Assembly (NCBI GenBank): GCA_015680685.1
Contig: MNCI01003614.1
Location: forward strand, 104,079 to 155,651
Direction of reading: 5' to 3'
Source: Gnetum montanum
Lineage: Eukaryota; Streptophyta; Gnetopsida; Gnetales; Gnetaceae
DNA: 51,573 bases
Shown here piece by piece: positions 1 through 9,088 of this stretch. The notes under the pieces were generated by a model. It worked only from the letters and a program-made list of their open reading frames with translations, did not search any database and was not told where the DNA came from. Both the position numbers and the translations under genes were made by a program. Position 1 is the first letter of the stretch, and every line of letters begins with the position of its first letter.

Positions 1-278
1 GCTGAAAGACGGCTATCGACAAGGACCGGCATGCTGCACACCTGAGCACCCTACTCTCCCAGCATGGTCTCTCGGGCAATGACCGATCCCCACGATCCCT
101 TCCTTCCCGCTAGTTTCCACTCTCACCCTTTCAATCCCATTTACCACTGAACACGGTACGATGAGGTCTGGCCAGGTGACAGGGGACAAGGCTTTTATCG
201 AGCTACTTGTGGTGTTTTGCGCTTCTTTGTCGACGCTTCTCGGGTCGATTCCTCCAAGCGTCAACAAAGAGGGGCCAA
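1..278 (+). mobile_element. T0 internal 3' tail before its LTR
   Basis: Non-coding tail of an element whose body lies left of the window. It aligns by eye with 13615-13896 of T2: both contain a GGCTATYGAYAAGGA stretch, then TACTGAACACGGT, then the polypurine tract and the LTR. That shared order shows that this LTR is a 3' LTR. No coding sequence is seen here; the short frames on both strands have no recognisable domain. Confidence 0.7.
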
Positions 279-290
279 TGAAACACCACA
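208..290 (+). repeat. Inverted repeat spanning polypurine tract and LTR start (T0)
   Basis: Outer arms TGTGGTGTTT (208-217) and AAACACCACA (281-290) are perfectly complementary. Inner arms at 225-238 and 256-269 match at 13 of 14 positions. The right arm contains the polypurine tract and the first bases of the LTR. Equivalent inverted repeats are found at the 3' LTRs of T2 (13826-13908), T4 (37869-37913, mainly the inner stem) and T5 (48664-48743). Confidence 0.75.
263..278 (+). other. Polypurine tract (plus-strand primer) of T0
   Basis: AACAAAGAGGGGCCAA lies directly before the LTR start TGAAACACC. The same string, with one or two changes, precedes the LTRs at 13897, 37923 and 48733. It is absent next to the 5' LTR at 19207, as expected if it belongs to the internal region. 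Confidence 0.75.
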
Positions 291-308
291 AAAATCTTTT
301 AAGTGTTG

Positions 309-402
309 TGCCAGCGTTCACGCCCAGCGTCTACGCTCGGCGTTCACGCTCAGCATCTACGCCCCGCTCAGTGTACATGCCCAGGTACGGCAGGGGCACA
401 CG
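309..402 (+). repeat. 13-bp tandem array in T0 U3, first block
   Basis: Successive units such as CAGCGTTCACGCC, CAGCGTCTACGCT, CGGCGTTCACGCT and CAGCATCTACGCC follow each other head to tail. Many units carry the near-palindrome AGCGTNNACGCT. The block lies between the LTR start and the promoter. Confidence 0.75.
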
Positions 403-484
403 CTCGACGATAGGATTTCCAATGGCAACATGAAGATTACACCAAAGAGCAAGGATTGAAGCAAGTGGACATCCGTCGGTCTCT

Positions 485-620
485 ACGCCCAGCTTGTACG
501 CCCAACGTACACGCCAGCTTGTAAATGTTTACGCTCAGCGTATACGCCCAGCGTGTACACCCAGCGTGTACGCTCAGCGTACATGCCAGCTTGTAATGTA
601 TACGCCCAGCGTGTACCGAG
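485..620 (+). repeat. 13-bp tandem array in T0 U3, second block
   Basis: Units such as CAGCGTATACGCC, CAGCGTGTACACC and CAGCGTGTACGCT are arranged head to tail, ending about 70 bp upstream of the TATA box. GCGTATACGC is a perfect 10-bp palindrome. The same unit in more decayed form fills 14036-14432 in the T2 LTR. Confidence 0.75.
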
Positions 621-690
621 TTTCTAAATTATAATGCTCGGTCTATACGCCACGTGTCCCCCCATCCGCTTTTCCCGGTAACCCTAGCCC

Positions 691-698
691 TATAAATA
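691..698 (+). promoter_or_regulatory. TATA box of the T0 LTR promoter
   Basis: TATAAATA in the context CCCTATAAATACCCCA. The same context occurs at 38911 and 49691 and, on the minus strand, at 7461, each time in the middle of an LTR. It marks the U3/R side of the LTR. Confidence 0.75.
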
Positions 699-1425
699 CC
701 CCAATTCTCCACGTTTACCAGGTCCGCGAAAATTTACCAGAGCCGACCCAGAGCAATTACGCTGCTGAAACCCTCTACTCTCACGCTTACGCTGGAAGTC
801 CTGCACGCTGCACGCTGCACGCTGCATGTTGAACACAGTCCGCCCCTCGCCTATCGCATCAACCAGCTGCATCCCTCTGTCCACCAGGGCTTTACGTCCG
901 CCTTGTGTCCCTACACAACTACGTTAGACTGGTGCACAACATTTTAACTCTATAATCCATTGTTTACGTTTGTTGCAAGTTCTTTTACAGTTTTACGTTA
1001 ATTTTGCCCGCGCTTCATTTACGCCTGTTCACGTTCGCGCTCCGCGCTCGGTTCACGTTCGAAGACGACCACTGTTTATGCTCGCTGTGAGCTCTTTCTT
1101 TAGTTTTACATCAATTTGGCCCACCCTTCGTTCACGCTCGCTTGCATTTTCGCTCCGTTTCCGTTTGTATACGCCCACTGTTCACGCCGTTTGCCTACTT
1201 ACGCCCTACATCCATTCACTGTTTACGCTGTCACGCCCGTACACTCATGCTGTGTTCATTTCTGTTCACGCTGTTTACGCCCCACTCCGTTCAAGCCCGT
1301 TATATTGACGTCATGCACGCCTGATTCATCGCTTACACCCTGTTTACGCATAACCCAGCGTATAACACTTCGGCGGTGCTCGGGGAAGTCCTTGTTTGAT
1401 CTGCGTGCGGACCATCCAAGGCACT

Positions 1426-1465
1426 CTGCCTTCGTCCTTTCCAGCTTGCCCTCAAGCGGAGGCAG
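1426..1465 (+). repeat. U5 hairpin of the T0 LTR
   Basis: CTGCCT (1426-1431) pairs with AGGCAG (1460-1465). The T2 LTR has CTACCTTC/GAAGGTAG at 15004-15043 and the T3 LTR has the same at 18157-18196. The A-T pair of T2 and T3 is a G-C pair here, a compensatory change. Confidence 0.6.
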
Positions 1466-1541
1466 GGTCAACTGTGCTCGCCCGCTGATCTTTTGGTGTC
1501 TGCAACGTTCCAGCCTCGCACCGACGATTTCGGTCGGCACA

Positions 1542-2093
1542 CAGGTGACTGTAAGTGCATCCCTGAAAGGGGAGATGACTCTCCCTAGGGGGCAGAAAAT
1601 AGTCCCTACATTCTTCCCTAACCCACCTTGCTGGACTAGCGTAGAGAAAGGGAAGGTGAAGGCTGGAGCTACCTTGGGAGATTATGTGTGGTCTGATCTG
1701 ATCGAGGATGAAATCATGGAGCACCTATGGGCCGGCCTGGACAAGCTTCCCTTTGCTACGGAAGCAGGGCCATTGCAAGTAAGTTCATGCATGACTAAGT
1801 CTACATTTTCTAATTATGTTGTTAAGTCTTATTCTTGCTAACATGTTTTCTGTGTCTAGGTACCAACAGAGGACAAAGGAGATGAGCAAGCTGAGGAGCC
1901 AGCACAAGAGGAAGAACGCAGCGATGAGGAGCATCCTCCCGTGGAGCTGATACCAGAGCAGGGACCTTATGAAGAGGGGATTCCTCATGAAGGAATACTT
2001 CCCAGGAGAGAAGGTCCACTAGAGGACGATTTATTGGGACTGGAGCCAGACTTAAGAGATACTGGTGACAGTGGCATCAGAGGAGATGCATAA
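1542..2093 (+). pseudogene. Antisense gene of T1: last two exons only
   Basis: This is the C-terminal part of the gene described at 22567-26930, here on the plus strand and so antisense to T1 gag. The first block (about 1545-1778) contains WTSVEKGKVKAG and ends GPLQ; in T4 the matching block has WTTVERGKATTA and ends GPSQ. After an 81-bp intron comes a very acidic exon (1860-2093) with QAEEPAQEEERSDEE, ending at a TAA stop at 2091. The 5' side is cut at the T0 LTR boundary, so the start and the phosphatase-like segment are missing. The two remaining exons show no stop. The function is unknown. Confidence 0.65.
1779..1859 (+). other. Intron of the antisense gene in T1
   Basis: An 81-bp intron with donor CAA/GTAAGT and acceptor TGTGTCTAG/GTACC, phase 0, placed after the codon for the Q in GPLQ. 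T4 has an 86-bp intron at 22702-22787 at the same protein position and in the same phase. Confidence 0.7.
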
Positions 2094-2288
2094 TTGTGAT
2101 TTACGCATGGATTTATTGATTGTTGCTAACAATGATTACTGGGATGACTGAAAGACTAGCGATAATATTTTGTGACAATTTTAAGTGTTATATATTTTTT
2201 GTCTTTGTGTCTTTTGTGTTTTTATCTACAAAGCATAAGCGTAGTTGTTAACGGTTTTGCCTAAGTTAAGGTATGACGAAGTGGAATT

Positions 2289-2470
2289 ACTAGTTTTAGG
2301 CCATTGCGGGCTGTCATGAGCATTTGCATAATCTGGAAGCTAGTTTTAGGCTATTTTGGGCCATGGTTAGTTTTAGGCCATTGCGGGCCATGGTTAGTTT
2401 TAGGCCATTGCGGGCCACAACTAGTTTAAGGCCATTACGGGCCCTAGTTAGTTTAAGGTCGTTGCGGGTC
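2289..2470 (-). repeat. TAAACTAGC-type motif array, T1
   Basis: About six imperfect copies of a 30-40 bp unit. Read on the minus strand, the core is AATGGCCTAAAACTA, often followed by AC or GC. It lies between the protease region and the antisense gene, the same place as the T4 array at 22120-22385. Confidence 0.75.
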
Positions 2471-2987
2471 TACTGCATAATATAGAGAACGTAAATGGTG
2501 GTAGTGTATATAATCCTGTGTAATTACGCTAAAATGATGTAAAAGCATGGATAGCATATGTGAAAGAAGCGGAATGACGTAAGAAATGACTAGCGTAAAA
2601 ACTGAAAGCGAATGTAGTGTAAAAATGTATGAAATAAAACAAACTGCTAAGTGTAAGCTGCAAGAACGTGTAAAGATGTGATGACGCGCGCAAAAGCCAT
2701 TGTTCAACCATTAATATGCAACTGTCTCTTAATGGCCTTTACGTTGAGCATTGCGTAAGGGCAGGGGGACTTATGATTTGACTCCTCTACGCTGCCATCC
2801 GGAAATGGTAGGTTGGCCTAGGCGAGACTGTCGTCATTGATGTCAGTTTGTTGAGGGATTTGGAGATGGGTCTGATCATCCGAGGCTTCTATCTCCGAAC
2901 CCTGTTCTTCCTCAATGTTGTTGACAGTTCTGGGGTGGTTTCATCATTGCGTATCACGACCTCCCCTCCTGCGTAAGGTAGGTGTAT
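2471..2987 (-). pseudogene. Linker downstream of T1 protease
   Basis: On the minus strand, decayed coding sequence continues from protease. A segment with EVVIRNDE and EEEQGSEI aligns with T4 segments containing EVVICCDE and DMEQGLEV (21750-21830). It is broken by stops and frameshifts. From about 2700 down to 2471 no clear coding signal remains; the sequence runs into the motif array. Confidence 0.5.
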
Positions 2988-3680
2988 TTATTGATGTATC
3001 GGCGATGAAACCACCCTCAGCTGGGCTAACCAGGACCTCCCTAGGATCAAGTTGAAGCTAGGCATCTCCTCGACAACTAAGAATGTGGCATCCGTTGGGA
3101 ATTGCTTCCCTGCCACAAACTCGATATGCACCATCCCCTTGACTTGAACCCTTGCTCCATTGAACGACTTTACGTAGGTTATCCTCGTGGGAATGATTTG
3201 GTTGACCAGACCCAACCTATCCACGATGGGATAAGGAATGACGTTTGCGGCAGTGCCGTCGTCCACATGTACTCTTTGGATTAGTTACTGACCAACCCGA
3301 ATAGTGATGAACATGGGTTCAGTGGTCACCTGACCTTTCTCAGGGTCATCTTTGATGGACTCGTCATGAAAGGTCAGCGAGGTGGGCTTAGGTTGCTCAG
3401 CTTTGGAAGGAAACATGATCGCATGGATTGCTTCCTCCTCCGCTGGTAAGCTTTCATCCACAGATATGGATGTCAGCATACGGACCATAGCCTCATGGTG
3501 TTTTTGGAATGTCATAAGCAGGTCATAGAGGCTCAGCATTGTAATTTTTTGTTTTAAAGCCTGTTTAACCTGCGTAAACATGTTGAGGAGGTCCTTCTCT
3601 CGACTAGGTTGTTTGCCTCCCTTGTCCTCTTCCATCCAGCCTAAGAAACAGATCTCTCGAGGTAGGACAGTGTCAGTCAA
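2988..3680 (-). pseudogene. T1 retroviral-type aspartic protease region (PR)
   Basis: One frame runs through this segment with a single in-frame TAA at 3285. The N-terminal half has PREICFLGWMEEDKGGK and a helical stretch. The C-terminal half carries the protease core: RVHVDDGTAANVIP, where DDG stands in the place of the catalytic DTG/DSG, and later FNLILGRSWL, the flap-distal ILGR motif of retropepsins. In the family this enzyme cleaves the Gag-Pol polyprotein in the particle and acts as a dimer. T4 carries a close relative at 20989-21732 with the same DDG. The stop makes this copy non-functional as it stands. Confidence 0.75.
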
Positions 3681-3689
3681 AGGGTTGTT

Positions 3690-6473
3690 TTGTTTCTTGC
3701 CAAGAGAAGGTGGCTATGTTTCTATGTCTTTATCCTGTTTCTGAGGCAGAGACGAAGGCGCAGAGGCCAGGGGCCTAGGCTTAGGAAAACTGAGCGTAGA
3801 ATGGTCTTTCGTTGCATTAACAGGTATGTCGTCTCCCTTTTGCTTGGGAGGCAATGGTTGGCTATTCTGGTTAGAGGTTTGCCCCTGCGTGAGAGGAGCA
3901 ACCTATGGTTTTGGTCCCCTGATAATGAAGGTCGCCCTAGGTGTGGGCGCGGATGAAGCCACAGCTTGTCTATTGCTACGTGACTGAGGGTGTATCTAAG
4001 AAGGTGCCTGTATAATGAAGGGTGGCCTGGAGACACCACTGGCTGTCGATGAAGTGGTTGTCCCCCTTTGTGAGCTGGCAAGCACACGCAAAACAAAAGG
4101 CTATTTTGGCGGTCTCGTCCTCTCACTATCCATACTCACCACATTGATTGTATAAGGAGTGTCATTTGCATTCAACGGGTCCTTATATATGTGCAATGTT
4201 TGGTTTTCTGGGTGTGTCGGGTTACTACTATCTAACTTGAGTAAACCATCATCCAGCATACATTGAATGTCTTCTTTCAACGCCCAGCAGTAATCCATAT
4301 CGTGACCACACAACTGGTGGTTCGTTAGGTAAGGCTAAAGAAGGGTTCTTCAGCAGTTCACAATGACATCTGTGACGCTTCAGAGCTTCCTCGGACACCT
4401 TCTTAGGTTGAATGTGCCCTACCCCTAACAGTAGTTTCAATAGTTCTGAATGCTTTACAGGTAGGGCCACGTAGTTTGAGTGATCTTTATGCTCAAAGTT
4501 TGGTTTTGGCTGGGGGGCCTTTTCAGGAGCTGCAATGTCTTGGCTAGTTCCTGCACCAACCATAGCCTCAGGAGGCACCGTAGGTGACTTCTTGTTCTTA
4601 TTCCTTGTGCCCTCAGTCAGCACGACTACTGTCATTGTTGTTGCCTTACCTTTGTCCTTAGCCTTGTTGTGTGCGTTCCTGTAGGCGACATACGTTGGGT
4701 CTTTGCTGGCCTCTGCAGCATCTTGGATGCTTCTAACTTGAGCGAAGGCCTAATTTAAAGAGTTGGGGGAAAGATAGTACAGCTTTGACTTAATAAAGTC
4801 ATTGACTGCTCCTTTGAATAGAGCCAGTAGATGTGAATCTGCGATTGGCTCACGGATTTCATTCAAGGTAGCATTCGAATGCTTTATGAACCTCTGGACT
4901 GGTTCGAGCGGGTCTTGTTTCACCCCAATGAGCTGATCCAACATGACTTCTAGCTTTAAGTTGTATTTAAAGTGGGTCATGAATTGTGGAAGAGCGTGGG
5001 AGGGCTCGGTACCAATCCAAAGCTTTCCCTGTCAAAGACATAGCAAAGACTCGAATAATCATGTATGGCCACTGTTGTAACAACAAGGATTCAGATCTAA
5101 AGATGACCAAGTGAGCGTTAGGATCCCCCTCCCCATTATACTTGGTAAAATGAGGCAAGGACATCCCTTTTGGCAACGACAACATAGGGACCACTGAGCT
5201 GATAGGATCATCTTGGTAAAAATCCATGATCTGTACCGTGTCTGACCCAGTAGCCTTAGGACGCCTAACCTCCTCGGTGAGGGTTTGAATCAGTAAAAAG
5301 GCTTGATCCAGACCTGTTGCTGGAGATGCCTATGCAGGGGGAGTAGGGGGCTGACCTGGAAAAGTAGTGCCAGACAGTGAAAATGGTGGAATGGTTTGGC
5401 CGGTAGATGGTGGGGCAGGCATCCCAGCAGCCAGGGGGGCCTGTGAAGACCACCACCCACCGGTTTGGGAAGAGAGGTTAGTCGTCATCTGCTGCGTGGG
5501 ATAAGGATGAGGATATTGCGGAACCATCGATGGAATATGTGTTGCGGGTGCCACTAAGGGTTGCACATCGTGTATCGCAGACTGGTTGTGTTGTGCTACA
5601 GGTACCACCGAGCGTTGCACACCGTATACCACGGACTGGTTGTGTTGTGCCGTGGGGTAAGTCCACTGACTCATGGCAGGCTGGTGGACAGGTATCTGTT
5701 GCTACACAACAGTAGTGATCTATCGGGTTGGAAGGGGCAGCAGTGACAAAGTTTGGATCGGACGAGTTGTGGACATGGTTTGGGGTTGGATTTACAGGAT
5801 GAAATGGGGTGCTGTGGTCGCTAACCACCGCCAGGATGCTAAGTACACGTGGCGATGAAACCGCCCCCATGTTGTTGTGGGGTATTTGCATTTGCAACCC
5901 AGATGGCTGTGTAGTGGCTTGTGGAATGATAGGGAAATGCGTCTTCGTGGTCATGGCTGGGTCAAGAGGAGCGGCCTCTTCGTTGAAAGGAAACAAGGGA
6001 TTTATGTACTTGTGAGGGCTCAGAGTATGGAACGAATGTTCCGACTTGGCTACCAATTCATCCTCTTCCTCCTCCCCATTCTAGGGCTCCAACATAGCCC
6101 GTGAAGCTTGGCCCTTGGCCATGACCAACTGTGTTATAATTTCATGTTGATGTTCAGTCAAAGGGATAATTTCATAGGCTATTGGAGTGAAATTGTGACC
6201 TCCTCGATGAATCACCTCAAAGTTTCTTCTTGCTTCGATCTCGGCTCGGGTAAGAGCAAGCTTTGCCTGGATCTTAACGCAAATGAAGTTGTATTCTTCA
6301 GGGGTCACGACCATGAAAATAGGGTCTTTGCCCTGCAGTCTCAATGACTTAGGCGATGGTCCCTGTGGTCCCACTACACCAAAAGCTAGTCTGGTGACAA
6401 CGATAGGGTTCACAGATGTGGCACCCACATCAGCAGCGACCATGGTGGTTGTGGTTGTGTATACGGAATCCAT
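3690..6473 (-). pseudogene. T1 gag (capsid-type polyprotein), broken
   Basis: The start ATG is at 6473. Domain order: an N-terminal segment with EEYNFICVKIQAKL; a motif FHTLSPHKYINP, which recurs in T2 and T3; a Pro/Gln-rich stretch with short tandem repeats (around 5560-5660, unit 54 bp, encoding AQHNQSVVYGVQ-like repeats); the retrotransposon gag core with DFYQDDPISS, KYNGEGDPNAHL and LDWYRALP (5227-4967) and KLYYLSPNSL (4770); a C-terminal CGHDMDYCWALKEDIQ element; and short P-F-[VI]-[LI] repeats near 4080-3900. Gag packages RNA and forms the particle. TAG stops interrupt it at about 6080 and 5328, and frameshifts at about 5680 and after 4300. Confidence 0.75.
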
Positions 6474-6692
6474 TGATCAAGTGGATTAGCTGTGACAAAT
6501 GACCGGATCTAATAAGAGGCTGACAAAAAGATCGCAAATAGGCTTTCTACCCTATAGGATTCCAGAGGAATCGTTCCTGTGACCGATCTACACCACGCGA
6601 TTTGTCATAAACTTCCCTAGAGGTATTACGTTTACGGCTTTGGGTATAAATTGCTAACAGGGCTACCTGAAAAAATACGGATCGGAGCCTAG
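6474..6692 (-). mobile_element. T1 untranslated leader
   Basis: Between the primer-binding site and the gag start. No open frame of note and no tandem array is seen here, unlike the leaders of T2 and T3. Confidence 0.5.
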
Positions 6693-6710
6693 GCCCTCCT
6701 TCTAGCGCTA
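6693..6710 (-). other. Primer-binding site of T1
   Basis: On the minus strand, AGCGCTAGAAGGAGGGCC starts six bases after the LTR end. T2 has TGGTACTAGAAGGAGGGCC at 8325 and T3 has TGACGCTAGGAGGAGGACC at 18073, each five to six bases after its LTR end. The shared core CTAGRAGGAGGRCC identifies the site; the primer tRNA was not assigned. Confidence 0.65.
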
Positions 6711-7451
6711 GAAAACTGTAATGATGGAAAATGTCGGTAGCTAGAAAATACCAAACAAAATCCCGTGTACATAGTTTTAACCACAGATCCGTGCGAGGGC
6801 TATGCTGGAAAAATGAATCCGCGGTGCCCTGAATAGTCTTGTTGATCAGATAGGGACTTACTAATCAGTAAACCGATGAAGATTACGAATATTTCGTGGA
6901 ACAATATGATTCGGCGAGTCGCGAAATGAGAGAAAAGCAATGTAGATGAATGGTAATGACGATGATAGCATTAACACGACAACAGGAATTAGACATGAGA
7001 GAAACGTGTGATTTCAAGATCTATAGTTTGACCCGGGAAAATAAGTATTTTGTATATTCAAGTTACACTAGGGAGACCCCGATTTTTTTGTATAAAGAAA
7101 ACACAAAGCAACAAGAGACAAGCAAACTATCTAAGCAGAAGTGCAGAATAGAATCCGATCTACCTTGTAGGCCGGAGAAGGGATGCAAGGAAGGTCAAGT
7201 TCTGACATCTATCGATCAACTGCTTCTGATCAATAGAAACTCACAAACCACACTAGATGATCTTTGGATCTTTGATCTACTCCTTTTTCCTTAGGTAGTC
7301 TTTGCTCCGAACTGCCGATAATCACCAATGGAGAAAGTTGTGTCTTCGCCAAAGGGGTAATCGCTCTTACTACCAATGCTCAAGCTCCGTGTCTCTTGTC
7401 TCCATCTCTCTGTTATTGTCCTTTTTTTGTTATTCTTTCTTCGCCAACTGG

Positions 7452-7461
7452 GATATTTATA
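7452..7461 (-). promoter_or_regulatory. TATA box of the T1 LTR promoter
   Basis: On the minus strand, TATAAATATC in the context AACCTATAAATATCCCAG, about 780 bp after the LTR start and 740 bp before its end. The position and context match the other LTRs. Confidence 0.7.
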
Positions 7462-7560
7462 GGTTTGACGATATGTGGAGAAGGCACAGCTGTGATGACA
7501 TGTGTTTCAAACTTTTCGGAAGATCGTTGACTTGACCATTCTTGTGTTGAAATCCGTATC

Positions 7561-8073
7561 TACGCACAATACGCACATCTGCGGATTGTGCGTATGAGTG
7601 ACAAATGTGGGTCGGGTATGTCTCCGTTGATTTTGTGCTACATTACGCTCGTACGCATTGCGTCGCATACAAGAGCGTAATAAAGCATGAAGACAATAGA
7701 TTCATGCTGCTTTACGCTTGTTTACGCTACCGTGCGTAGTGAAGCGTAAGAAATGATTATTTTGACGATGCCTTACACTGACACATACTGCATTGCATGA
7801 AGGGTGTAAGGCAACCAATATGTAAAAAATAAAAGCACCGATCTACTGTGTGTCGTTGATCTCTTTTTGACTTTTTCGACGCTCATTACGCTGTCGTGCA
7901 TACTGAGCGTAAACTCGGCCTTGGACAAAAGATTTAGCCAAAATACACGAGAAGTCACATATTATGCTATTTAGGCCTTAGTCTTTGCCAAATCTGCTAA
8001 AGTAAACTACCTTCTAATGTCAGACTACGTTTTGCTGAGCATAATTACGCTACACTGCATGCTATAGCGTAAA
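7561..8073. repeat. Series of seven short hairpins in T1 U3
   Basis: Perfect inverted arms: TACGCACAAT 7561-7570 / ATTGTGCGTA 7585-7594; ATTACGCTC 7642-7650 / 7673-7681; GCATGAA 7685-7691 / 7701-7707; TTACGCTT 7712-7719 / 7742-7749; TGCCTTACAC 7769-7778 / 7804-7813; TTACGCT 7886-7892 / 7906-7912; TTACGCTA 8045-8052 / 8065-8072. Most loops are rich in TGCAT or TGCG. Confidence 0.8.
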
Positions 8074-8242
8074 TATGGAAACATAGTGAGATAAGAAATC
8101 TGCGAAGGGAAACCAAAGTCTTGATGCCGTGTGCCTCCTTGCATCGCCCTGTCTTGTTCTTCTTTCTGGAATTCTATCATGTACTTTTGCCCAGATCACA
8201 AATCTTTGCCTGAGGTCGACTCGCAATTCCCACAGTGTTTCA

Positions 8243-8319
8243 GGGTCTTTTGTGCATGTCCAGTGATCCCACGGTCTTTGTTTCCTTCTAGCCGGAGACC
8301 AATGATTTCGGACGGTACA
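8243..8319 (+). mobile_element. T2 5' LTR, U5 remnant
   Basis: Matches 15042-15119 of the T2 3' LTR closely: the block from TCTTTTGTGC to GGACGGTACA. Everything upstream was separated by the T1 insertion at 8242/8243 and is expected left of the window. Confidence 0.75.
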
Positions 8320-8324
8320 AAAAT

Positions 8325-8343
8325 TGGTACTAGAAGGAGGGCC
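8325..8343 (+). other. Primer-binding site of T2
   Basis: TGGTACTAGAAGGAGGGCC, five bases after the LTR end. It shares CTAGAAGGAGGGCC with the T1 site. Confidence 0.65.
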
Positions 8344-8372
8344 CCTGCCTAAAACTTACTGTCTCAGGGCTC

Positions 8373-9060
8373 TCAGCGTCTATGCTATTGGGCATACGCT
8401 GACCTTACCTGCAAACCTCCTAGCGTTTACGCTGTACAGTTTAAAACCTTACCTGTAAACTATCTAGCGTCTACGCTGCAGAGCGTCTATGCTGCTCCAT
8501 TTAAAACTGACCATTTGAAGGTCTCCCAGCGTCTATGCTGTGAATCATACGCTGACTCTGTTTGCAAATTCTTCAGCGTTTACACTTTATGCTGTCCACT
8601 ATACGCCGTAGACCCTGTCTACGCTATATGCTAATGCTGCACATTTTACGTTGTAGACTTTGTCTATGCTACAGATAAGACTCTGTTTACGCTGCTAATA
8701 CACACACTACCCATTTTACACTGTAGACCTTGTCTATGCTGCACTCAAGACTCCGTTTACGTTGTATATGCCACCGCTAAGATTACACTGAACATCCTAT
8801 GCTGTAAACTCGTTTACGTTGCCATCCATACACTACACTCTGTATGCTATAATGCCATTTACACTGCACGCTGACGCTGTATCCACTGCTTAGCATATAC
8901 GTTATGGTCTTTATGCCATAGACTCATCTATGATGACCCTATACGCTCACTACCTATACGCTGTCTACACTATCGTCATACGCCGGACGTTGAAGTGTAT
9001 ACGCTGTACGTTACCAACGTGGGTTTACGCTGCACTCGGTACACTAATTTCACATCTCTA
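8373..9060 (+). repeat. T2 leader: dispersed CAGCGTNTACGCTG repeats
   Basis: The 14-base near-palindrome CAGCGTNTACGCTG and decayed forms (GTCTATGCTG, GTTTACGCTG, TATACGCTG) recur many times with irregular spacing between the primer-binding site and gag. No protein-coding sequence is recognised in this stretch. Confidence 0.7.
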
Positions 9061-9088
9061 TACTGTGTCATATTCTCAATAGTCCATC

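Larger units (their letters stand above)
279..1541 (+). mobile_element. T0 3' LTR (complete, 1263 bp)
   Basis: The LTR begins TGAAACACC and ends TCGGCACA (TG...CA ends). It holds a TATA box at 691 and the R-U5 block around 1385-1465, which is shared with the LTRs of T2 and T3. The last 30 bp, with CCGACGATTTCGG, match the T2 LTR end at 15099-15119. The 3' end is followed directly by the antisense-gene remnant of T1 with no primer-binding site, which fits a 3' LTR inserted into that gene. It is CpG-rich compared with the other LTRs, suggesting the youngest insertion in the window. Confidence 0.8.
1542..8242 (-). mobile_element. T1: Tat-type Ty3/gypsy element, minus strand, broken by T0
   Basis: Reading on the minus strand, in order: complete 5' LTR (8242-6717), primer-binding site (6710-6693), leader, gag (6473-3690), protease (3680-2988), motif array (2470-2289), and the tail of the antisense gene on the plus strand (1542-2093). 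The RT-to-integrase part and the 3' LTR are expected left of the window, beyond the inserted T0. Its 5' LTR sits inside the U5 of T2, so T1 is younger than T2. Confidence 0.75.
6717..8242 (-). mobile_element. T1 5' LTR (complete, 1526 bp)
   Basis: Read on the minus strand it begins TGAAACACT at 8242 and ends CATCATTACA at 6717. The end block CTAGCTACCGACATTTTCC matches the LTR ends of T4 and T5. A TATA box lies at 7461 and is preceded by the hairpin series at 7561-8073. The right border falls exactly where U5 sequence of the T2 LTR resumes (8243), so this LTR was inserted there. Confidence 0.75.

Noticed and set aside
1116-1841. A single 241-residue protein starting in the LTR and running into the antisense gene tail
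   Set aside because: The first half is low-complexity translation of LTR sequence; homology with the T4 gene begins only after the LTR end at 1541, and an intron starts at 1779.
7496-7520. LTR start of T1 at the TGAAACACATG string near 7516
   Set aside because: It would leave only about 55 bp between LTR start and TATA box, against 400-1000 bp in the other LTRs. The TGAAACACT at 8242 gives 780 bp and an exact junction with T2 U5.
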